From positions 24,243,860-24,307,859 of the forward strand of contig NC_081412.1 in the NCBI RefSeq assembly GCF_030272615.1: a stretch of DNA of 64,000 nt, read 5' to 3'. The position numbers and the translations under genes were made by a program. How positions within the stretch are numbered: the stretch's first letter is position 1; each line of letters opens with the position of its first letter. The notes under the pieces were generated by a model. It worked only from the letters and a program-made list of their open reading frames with translations. It made no database searches and was not told where the DNA came from. This document shows positions 56,612 to 64,000 of the stretch, piece after piece. The DNA comes from Cryptomeria japonica (Eukaryota; Streptophyta; Pinopsida; Cupressales; Cupressaceae).

Positions 56612-57941
56612 TATTGCCAACAACAATGAAAGAAAACTGAGAGGGGGAGGTGAATCAGTTTTCACCGGTTCTACAAACTTAACCAAAAATACAGATCTGA
56701 TAAACTACAACAATAAAAAAGATAAGCAAATTGATAGCACAACACACAACACCAAGATTTTGACGTGGAAAACCGGTTAAGGAAAAAACCATGGTGGGAA
56801 CCTATCCACAATAAGATGATACTATGCAATAGTATGTGTAAATATTACAATGGGGAATGCACATGCATTCAGGTACATTGCCTAGAGCTCACTAATCAAA
56901 AGATAATGACATGGAAGGCTACAACCCTCAAGGAAGTCTCAATGACTTACAACAAGATTTGGACTACAATCTAGAAGGAATCAATTGCAATAATAGCATA
57001 TCCAAATGCCTGATGACAGTTACAGTTAAGAACAATTGTCTTCTCTGCAACACCAATCTCTTCTCAATCACAATGTTGAAGGATGAATCACTTGTTCACA
57101 CATACACCACTCTTTGATAATGTAGACACAACCTTGATACCTAAATTACATGACAATATCACATATTTATACAATTCATCAACCTTGACAACAAGGTCAG
57201 CTAAAGCCTCAACAAAATTACATCACACAATACAAATATCAACCACCAAACCAATATAATGATATAAATGACATAACATGAACCTAAATCAAATCTCCAA
57301 ACATGAAACACCACCAGAAATCATGCCAAGATCAACTGCAACATGCTACATCACCAGGAAAACCGCATAGCATGAAGAACATCACCGGTTTAGCAAAATC
57401 ACCAATACTGCACACAATGATCAATGTGGATCATCAAAACAAATATGACATAATTAGGAAACGCCATCAAGCACGTTAGAATCATCAGTAATAGTTGCAC
57501 CAACACCACTTATCAAATCTTCATCGGTCAACATTTGAACCTCAAGAATACTCAAACAGCGGTAACTGTCACGAAGAGAGATAACTTGTGGAGAACCAAA
57601 TCATGAACCATCTAAAATGAAGATACACAAGACCATTTCAAACAATATCCCAAAATCTCAGCTCAAGATCTGATCACACTGGAATATACCAGAGGAAATA
57701 CTGAACTCTGCAAAGCACTGATCAGAAAAAAAAAAACTACAAAAACTGGATCACGTGCTATGATCAACTAAGCTTCTTGTATCACCAAAACCAATACAGA
57801 AGAATATAATGATACCATAAATACTCCATGCACCAAACCAAAATATCAATAAACTAATTCTGCAAGCACCGGAGCAATAAATTACAGGAATATGTTGACA
57901 TCAATAATAGCAACATATCCTAGCAGCAGCAATGTGCAACA
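56612..57941 (-). repeat. 5' LTR of Ty1-D
   Basis: 1,330 bp, starts TGTTGCACATTGC at 57941 on the minus strand. A TATA-like box lies at 57164-57171 on the minus strand, equivalent to 48660-48667. Confidence 0.93.
57164..57171 (-). promoter_or_regulatory. TATA-like box in Ty1-D 5' LTR
   Basis: TATAAATA on the minus strand, preserved in both LTRs. Confidence 0.55.
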
Positions 57942-58282
57942 GGGCTAAGGCCCATTTTTTGGTTGTGTTTGTACAACATATTGTGGATAGATGCAGATAG
58001 TCGATAATTAGGTTATGATGACAAAAATTTTGAATGATTGGTTTTCTTTTCATTTTGAAGGAATAATGTTGAAATTGTGGATGTAATCTTTTACCTTTTT
58101 TAATTTATGAAATACCAATTACCGATTAAAAAAAAGTATTAAATTGTAAAATTTATATTTAACTTATATAATTTTATTTATTATAGAAAATTATTTTTTA
58201 GATGTTCATTTTAATTTATGAAAAAAAATATAAAAAATAAAAATAAAATGATCACAAAAATAGATAGTAGAAGTTAGTTTTA

Positions 58283-58520
58283 TATATATATATATCTGTG
58301 TGTGTGTGTGTGCACGTGAGTACATACATACATGCATGCATGCATACATACATACATATATATATATAGTGTATGTGTATGTATGTATATATGTATATAT
58401 ATGTATATATATGTATATATATACATACATACATGTATATATACATACATATATATACATATATACTTATATGTGTGTGTGTGTGTGTACATACATATAG
58501 AAATATAAACACACACACAC
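58283..58520. repeat. Compound microsatellite
   Basis: Runs of (TA)n, (TG)n and CATA/CATG/GTAT tetranucleotides. Tyr/Cys/His-rich open frames on both strands are artefacts. Confidence 0.95.
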
Positions 58521-58963
58521 ATATTGAAATTCGCTTAAATTAAATCAACTTACTTTTACATAAATCTATTATACATATTTCCTCCTTAAATTTTTTTAAG
58601 GGCGCAAAGAGAAGGCATGGTCTCCTACCATGACGCTAATTAAAAAATAATTAAACCAACTTCATTTAGGAAACTATCGCCCAAACCCTAAAGGTTGCAT
58701 GTTGAATCTCATCCCTTGGATGAGATTCAATCTTTGCCCTTCATTTCTAGGGATTCCTAAAAACTAAAGCAAAAAGCTGAAGAAAAAGTAACCCTGTCCT
58801 TTATTTTTCCTCCTTGTCCCTGAATTGTTGAGGAAGCCATTAGTTGCAAGTAACTAGAAAGAGAGTTTGGAGAAGGCATGGCTTCAATGGGTCAATGTAT
58901 TTGCCTGGTCTATCAATCATTCATGGTATTTTTTTATCTTATTATTGATTTTAACCTATTTAA
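58521..58963. other. CACTA interior, no gene; perfect hairpin at 58702-58730
   Basis: Unassigned single-copy-looking sequence inside the CACTA element. It includes an inverted repeat with 13-bp perfect arms (TTGAATCTCATCC and its complement) and a 3-base loop at 58702-58730. Confidence 0.6.
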
Positions 58964-59359
58964 TTGAAATCTTTCTTATTTTCTGAGATAAATCTGAGGT
59001 GTGGCTCTAGAATCTCCAAGGAAGAATCCTCAAAGGGTTTCCTAACCTCTATCTTGAATGCATTGCTTACTTATCTTATTTTTTTGATGTTATTCTATTT
59101 TTTGTATTTGTTTCTCTTTTTTCTTCAAAGTATGAGAATTTTTTTTTTGTTTGGTGTTCAAAGCAACCGAACCCCAATGGGAAGTCGCAGACTCCCAAAA
59201 GGATTGCAACCCCCCACATGGGTGCCACAGCCACCCCTTAGGGACTGCTACCCCATATGGTGTGTGACCCCCTCTGTGGGGAGCCATAGTACGTACGGTC
59301 TGCGAGCCCCAAAAAGAGCACCACAAATTCCCAAGGAGGTTGTGACCTTCTCCCTATGA
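58964..59359 (+). other. Open frame with a degenerate repeat, doubtful gene
   Basis: 131 codons. A hydrophobic stretch (LLTYLIFLMLFYFLYLFLFF) is followed by a Pro/Arg/Gly-rich part (GSRRLPKGLQPPTWVPQP). The latter comes from a degenerate repeat of about 20 bp (CCCC..GGG..GC) at 59165-59340. It has no known domain and no coding context. It may be filler captured by the CACTA element. Confidence 0.25.
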
Positions 59360-60074
59360 GTTATCAGGGGTCCTCAACCTTCTTCCCAGATTCCCCCCAA
59401 AATAAATTTTAATTATTTATGTGTGTGTGTGTGTGTGCCCAAAAATTAAAAAAAATACAATTCCCTCTTTTATAATATGCAAGGTACATATATATTTGTT
59501 GTTATTCAAATTATTGATATAATTACTTCTACTTATACTTGAGTGCAACAAACATATATGAATACATTTCAAAAAATATATTCACCCCTAATTAGAATCT
59601 TTTTTTTTTTGAACCAATCATAACAGATATGCAATTATTGGCACTAAGGCACACTAAATAACTAGGTGGAAACAAATTAGTAATCATTACATGGAGTTCC
59701 AGTCACTTATTAATTTCTTGCACATATCAATATAGTAGCTTCTTTATTGTAGGATTGAAACATTTAAAAATAAATAAATGAATATCTCCACCAACATTTA
59801 GAATATACATGATTACAATGACTAAACAAATGACTATCATAACTAAATAAATGATCAGTTAACAAAAATCAATGACTAAATTAACGACTAAATATACTAC
59901 CAAATTGATCAATTGGGACAACCAATAAATGACTAAAAATGGTTTAGTCATAAATTTGGTTGCATTATAAATGACTGGTAATGAACTACTAATGTTCACG
60001 TGACCAAGATTAGTCATTTATATGCAATTTTTTCGTAGTTTTTTTAGTCATTTATTGTTATTTTTCTACTAGTG
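59360..60074. repeat. Right part of the CACTA element with subterminal repeats
   Basis: AT-rich, with a short (TG)n at 59420-59438. From about 59815 it is dense in AATGACTAAA and TTAGTCATTTA in both orientations. It ends TTTTTCTACTAGTG at 60074, next to the TTA duplication. Confidence 0.8.
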
Positions 60075-60077
60075 TTA

Positions 60078-60250
60078 GCAAGCAAAGTATCATATTCTTC
60101 TTGCATAGCTTTTTCCCAATGAGGTCGATTTTTAGCTTGCTCAAAAGAATTAGGAAAATTTGAATTAATAATAGTAGACATCAAAGCATGATTACAATAA
60201 TTTACTCTTCTAGCCTTAAATTTATCCATTCTAGCTAAATAATCATCACT
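60078..60250 (-). pseudogene. RT start fragment of Ty1-F
   Basis: Reads DDYLARMDKFKARRVNYC then RPHWEKAMQEEYDTLLAN, the conserved region just before copia RT (HW..AM..E...L). It stops at the CACTA insertion and continues on the far side at 45740. Confidence 0.85.
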
Positions 60251-61017
60251 TGTAGACATCTAAAATTGTCCTGTCTAATTAAATAAATATTTTTATTTAT
60301 TTAATTATTTTATCCTAATTCTTCTATTAATTAAATAAATCTTTATTTATTTAATTAATCCATTTATCCTTTTCTAAGCCTTTTCTCATTTAAATAAATT
60401 TATTTATTTATTTAAATTATCCTTTTCCTAAATTAAATAAATACTTTTATTTATTTAATTGATCCCACTTCTTTTATTAATTAAATAAATTTTAATTTAT
60501 TTAATTAATTCATTAACATTTTCTACCTATGACACGTCATTCATCTCTTAATCCCTACACTACCTACCCTTTCATTATTTTCTTATTTCCTCTACCTACC
60601 CTCTAATCCTAGTCGGCCATCTATCTTTTACACCTCTAAATCTTATCCCTTTGTTTCTTACAGTGTCTTCTATATTAGAGGATGCTTCTTTCATTATCAG
60701 TCCCTCAACTAAGAATTCTAGCATTCGAACTTTCATATGTGATCAAACTATCAACCACATTTTTCGTTCTTTGTTGAGCTCTTGTGCACACATAAAATCT
60801 GAGAGCAAATATATCAAGCAAGATCAATGGAGATAGGAATAATGGAAATCCAAACCCTATTGGACATGTGATGGTATCATCTTTGTGATTTTGTTGATTT
60901 ACATTGTCTTAGGTAATCTTCATATGTTATGATGGATCTTTGTTGTTGTTAGGCTAGGGTTTTGTGATTGAATTCATTTAGTCTTTCAATATTGTTGTTT
61001 CCATTTTTACCATAAAC
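60251..61017 (+). repeat. Solo LTR of the Ty3-C family in Ty1-F
   Basis: Starts TGTAGACATCTAAAATTG and ends ACCATAAAC. Homologous over its length to the complement of 26037-26780. It is flanked by a 34-bp direct duplication of Ty1-F sequence (60213-60246 and 61019-61052) instead of a 5-bp TSD. The AT palindrome array is at 60270-60510. Confidence 0.85.
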
Positions 61018-62280
61018 GGCCTTAAATTTATCCATTCTAGCTAAATAATCATAACTTTCTTGAATCAAAGTTTTAAACCATTTAGGGTTTCTTTTAGATG
61101 TAATAGAATCATCACTAGAAGAAGAAGAATTAGGTATAGAATTATCATGATCATCATCACTATCACTAGAAGGAAGAGATGCATTAGGAGGAGGGTATAA
61201 AGGAGGTTTGTCCTCCACAACCACAACTCTACTTTCAACAATTCACTATCCTGCACTTTAGAACAATTGTGAATACCATATTTTTTAGCAATACAAACAT
61301 CTCTAGCAACTTTAACTTTGTTAGTGATAGGATTGTAAAATCTATATGCTTTAGAATGCTCATCATAACCAACAAAAATATAAGGAGAAGATTTAGAATC
61401 ATTTTTTTGTCTTTTTTTGTTTAGGTTTATTAACATAAGCAATTGAACCAAAAATATTTAAAAGCTTAAGATTGGGCTTCCTACCAAACCAAGCCTCTTC
61501 AGGAGTTCTATTAATGAGATAAGTAGCACAACTTATAGCTTTAGCCCAAAATTTATAATCCATACACGCAATAAACATCTAGCCATTTCAACAATGTTTT
61601 TATGCTTCCTTTCCACTACACTAATTTGATGAGGTGTAAAGGGAATAGTAAGCTCATGTTTAATACCAACAGATTTCAAATAACCATTGAAATCATGACT
61701 CACATATTCCTTACCATTATTAGTTCTAAGTATTTTAGTCTTAAAATTAGATTGTCTTTCAACAAACACATGAAATTCAATAAAAATATCAAGAACTTGA
61801 TCCTTACTATGAAGAAAATAGATCCAAGTTCTTCTCAAAAAGTCATCAACAAATGTAAGTGCATACCTTGATCCTTGGATGGAGGGATTCGCCATGGGTC
61901 CCCAAAAAGACACTATGAATGAGGTGCAATTTATGTTTTGCCCTCCATGATTGACCTTGTGGAAAGGGCTCTCTATGCATCTTACCACTCATGCATCATT
62001 TGCATACAAGCTTAGAAGGAACAATTCTAGGCAATCCATCTACCATATTTGATTTTTGCATCAAGTCAATATTATTAGCATTTATATGGGCAAGTCTTTC
62101 ATGCCATACATTAAAATTGATGGTAGTAACTAAAGAATACTTAGAATGAGAAAAGTCATAAAATTTGAATAAGTTGTTATTATCCATTTTAGCATTATCA
62201 ATAACTTGGTTATGCTTTGAATCAATAATATCGCATATCCTTATAGAATTTAATTTTATAATCTTGGCAAATCTTAGCAA
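61018..62280 (-). pseudogene. Integrase and link region of Ty1-F
   Basis: Copia integrase: HERLAHINANNIDLMQKSNM and LPRIVPSKLVCK (zinc part, 62280-61996), then FWGPMANPSIQGSRYALTFV (first catalytic Asp of the usual DVWGPM is lost), LRTNNGKEYVSHDF (DNG reads NNG, second Asp lost) and VVERKHKNIVEMARCLL with the Glu kept (61988-61533). The C-terminal part (SPYIFVGYDEHSKAYRFYNP, 61451-61250) and an acidic link (SSDSDDDHDNS, 61224-60949) follow. A frameshift separates the last two. Confidence 0.88.
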
Positions 62281-62640
62281 TAGAAAGCGAATTTGATTTT
62301 ACTTCAAGAACATAAAGAACATCATGTGATTTACCATTAGGTACATTCATATCACCAATTGCTTCTACTCTGCAACTATAATTGTTAGCAAGTTGAACAA
62401 GAACATTAGAAGTATCAAATTGTATAGAATCAAAAAATTCTTTATGAGAAGTAACATGTTGAGATGCATCGAAATCAATAATCCACTCAAGAGGTTGAGA
62501 AACATTATAACTACATGTAAAAGCACGATGAGATTGATTACCATTATTAGTAGAAAAATTAGGATTAGAGTTATTTGAATGATTATTTGGAGTCATGAGC
62601 TTTTTACCATTTTGTTTCTCAAAACATGTATTTGACCAAT
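62222..62640 (-). pseudogene. Protease of Ty1-F
   Basis: Copia aspartic protease remnant: PLEWIIDFDASQHVTSHKEF, where the usual active site DSGAS reads DFDAS, then a flap region and NGKSHDVLYVLEVKSNSLSI. It is an open stretch of 124 codons. The active-site change would inactivate it. Confidence 0.85.
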
Positions 62641-63450
62641 GACCATATTTACCACAGTAAGTACTATGGGGCTTTTTAGAAGACTTGTTCTTTTGACTAT
62701 TATTAGAATTGTTATTATAGGATTTAAAATGAAACTTATTAGTAGAATAATGATTATTATGATTATGATTATTATTATTGGATTTAAAATGGTGATTATG
62801 ATTTTGAATTTAAGACATAAAAGCATGTTCACTACTTTTAAAAGGATCAAACTGAATTAATTTAGCTTCCTCTTGACATAATAAAGTATGAAAGATATCA
62901 TAAGTAAGTTGAGTAGATAAAGAATGAATAGCTAATTGAGCATGAATATTACTAATAAATTGTTGAAATTGACAAGGAAGATATTTTCTAAGAATAATAT
63001 GAATTAAACTAGAAGAATCAAGCTTAACTCCTAAACCATTTAATTGACCATTAACATAATCAAACTTTAATAAGAGTTCATTGATGGTTTTAAAATCCGT
63101 ATATTAAAGTCTTCAAGTTGATCTTAAAGCTAAATTTTTTGAGATTCATTTCAACTATCATAAGTTGTTCTTAAAATTTCTCATGCTTCATATGCTTTTG
63201 TATAATTCTCAATGAGAACATACAATTAAGGAACCATTAAGATACCAATTAAACCAAATGCTTCCTCTTTTTGAATCTTCCATGTGTCTTGGTCAGCTTG
63301 AGGTGCAGTCGAAGCTAGCTTTGAGTTTTTATCAATAGCAACATCCAAAAGGTGCTTGAAATGAAAAAATAAAGGAAATATGTGTTTTTCATGAATGATA
63401 TTTTGAAGTATTTAATTTAATTTCTGGAATTAAGGTAGACATAATTGCAA
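62641..63450 (-). pseudogene. Gag of Ty1-F
   Basis: UBN2-type Gag in pieces. From about 63440: IPEIKLNTSKYHS-like start, STAPQADQDTWKIQKEEAFG, ENYTKAYEA and a later Asn/Ile-rich part. The zinc knuckle near 62650 reads YCGKYGHWSNTC; the first Cys of the CCHC motif appears as Ser. Several stops and frameshifts are present. The start codon is uncertain. Confidence 0.75.
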
Positions 63451-64000
63451 AATAAACTTGAACAAATAATGATTAGCTTGAATGAAAATCCCTTTAATTA
63501 ATGAAAATCCCTTTAATTAATGACTTTAATTTTTTTTTTGAAAACTTGAAATAAAATACCCCAAGTTATATTAAAACTTTTAAGAGTAAATGTAATTTTT
63601 TTAAATCAAATTAAAAAATTATTAAAAATAAATAGAATAATTTGAAATATTTTTTAATTAATAAACTAAAAATAACCTCTTTTACTTTATATATGTGTGT
63701 AAATTTGAATTAAATAGAAAAAAGGAGCTTATTTTACAAAAACTTTAAAAACTTTTTTTTCTTAATATAGTTTACATAAAACTATATTGAATACTATAAT
63801 TAAAAAACTTTAATTTCAAAAAGTAATTAAAGAAATAAAAAATTTGCTTTTTTTTCTTTTAAATTTATTTTAATTGTGTTTTTTTAAACATTACTTTGAA
63901 AGCTTTGTTTTTGAAAAAAACTTTACAAAGCATGTCTTTTTTTTAACTCGAAAATATGAAATTTTGTAATAAAACAATAGAGAGAATTTCAATTTTAATT
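63451..64000. other. AT-rich end of the window, nothing recognised
   Basis: Poly-A and poly-T rich sequence upstream of Ty1-F gag. It could be leader or LTR of Ty1-F, but I find no PBS and no LTR ends. Confidence 0.5.

Larger units (their letters stand above)
48110..57941 (-). mobile_element. Ty1-D: copia retrotransposon with perfect TSD
   Basis: Minus-strand element with 5' LTR 57941-56612, PBS, gag (start 56555, interrupted by solo LTR-E), protease, integrase, RT and RNase H to about 49740, polypurine tract and 3' LTR 49433-48110. The 5-bp TSD GGGCT is perfect (48105-48109; 57942-57946). LTRs differ by scattered substitutions. Coding order is the standard copia order, with many stops. Confidence 0.95.
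46376..58133 (+). mobile_element. 5'-truncated LINE-type retroposon
   Basis: Flanked by a perfect 17-bp duplication AAGTATTAAATTGTAAA (46359-46375 and 58134-58150). The right end has a short poly-A tract (ACCGATTAAAAAAAA). These are marks of target-primed reverse transcription. Without Ty1-D it is about 1.9 kb long. It holds an RNase H domain near its left end and no RT, as expected if truncated from the 5' side. A processed copy of a host RNase H-like gene is the alternative. Confidence 0.8.
45744..60074. mobile_element. CACTA (EnSpm/CMC) DNA transposon, non-autonomous
   Basis: Ends are CACTATTAGAA on the left and, on the other strand, CACTAGTAGAA on the right. The 3-bp TSD TTA stands at 45741-45743 and 60075-60077, and the insertion lies in Ty1-F RT coding sequence. 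Both subterminal regions (45744-45955; 59830-60074) repeat ATGACTAAA and its complement many times, as expected for transposase binding. No CACTA transposase is seen. Without the nested LINE the element is about 2.5 kb. Confidence 0.87.
44768..63450 (-). mobile_element. Ty1-F: oldest host copia element, split
   Basis: Minus-strand Ty1/copia element reading gag (about 63440-62600), protease, integrase (62280 to about 61230), start of RT (61224-61019 and 60250-60078), rest of RT and RNase H (45740-44768). The CACTA transposon (45744-60074) and a solo LTR (60251-61017) split it, and Ty3-A cuts it at 44767. Removing the CACTA element at its TTA duplication brings the two halves of RT together. 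No LTR of this element was recognised in the window. Confidence 0.85.

Noticed and set aside
58206-58522. Tyr/Cys/His-rich open frames on both strands
   Set aside because: Product of the compound TA/TG/CATA microsatellite.

Overview
The window looks like intergenic DNA from a large, repeat-rich plant genome. A gymnosperm (conifer) is my best guess from the style of the elements; that is inference, since I see no host marker gene. I found no intact host gene, no rRNA or tRNA gene and no CRISPR array. Almost every base can be assigned to transposable elements inserted into one another, and nearly all of their coding regions are broken by stops and frameshifts.

Layout. The oldest layer is a minus-strand Ty1/copia element (Ty1-F), surviving as 44768-45743 and 60075 to about 63450. 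A minus-strand Ty3/gypsy element (Ty3-A, from before base 1 to 44767) sits in its RNase H region. Ty3-A is opened by Ty1-1 (7317-33720), a copia-type element with gag but no recognisable pol. The 3' LTR of Ty1-1 is opened by Ty1-2 (13971-30587), which carries a long unknown ORF, and Ty1-2 is opened by Ty3-C (15185-26780). A 1.3-kb TIR element (32007-33330) lies in the same Ty1-1 LTR. Near its 5' end Ty3-A also holds a 5'-truncated plus-strand Ty3-B (about 37640-44540).

The right third is a second nest: Ty1-F > CACTA transposon (45744-60074) > truncated LINE-type retroposon (46376-58133) > Ty1-D (48110-57941) > solo LTR-E (53923-56528) > TIR element (54674-55664). That is six layers, with target-site duplications at most junctions. 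A solo Ty3-C-family LTR (60251-61017) interrupts Ty1-F again.

The most interesting content is a plant mobile domain (PMD) gene carried antisense between integrase and the 3' LTR of both Ty3-C and Ty3-B. In both copies the frame, the exon 1 motif and a phase-0 GT-AG intron line up, and the intron is filled with copy-specific tandem repeats. Other notable signals are an inverted repeat bracketing the polypurine tract and LTR start in three copia families, the unknown ORF of Ty1-2, and an array of AT palindromes in the Ty3 LTRs.
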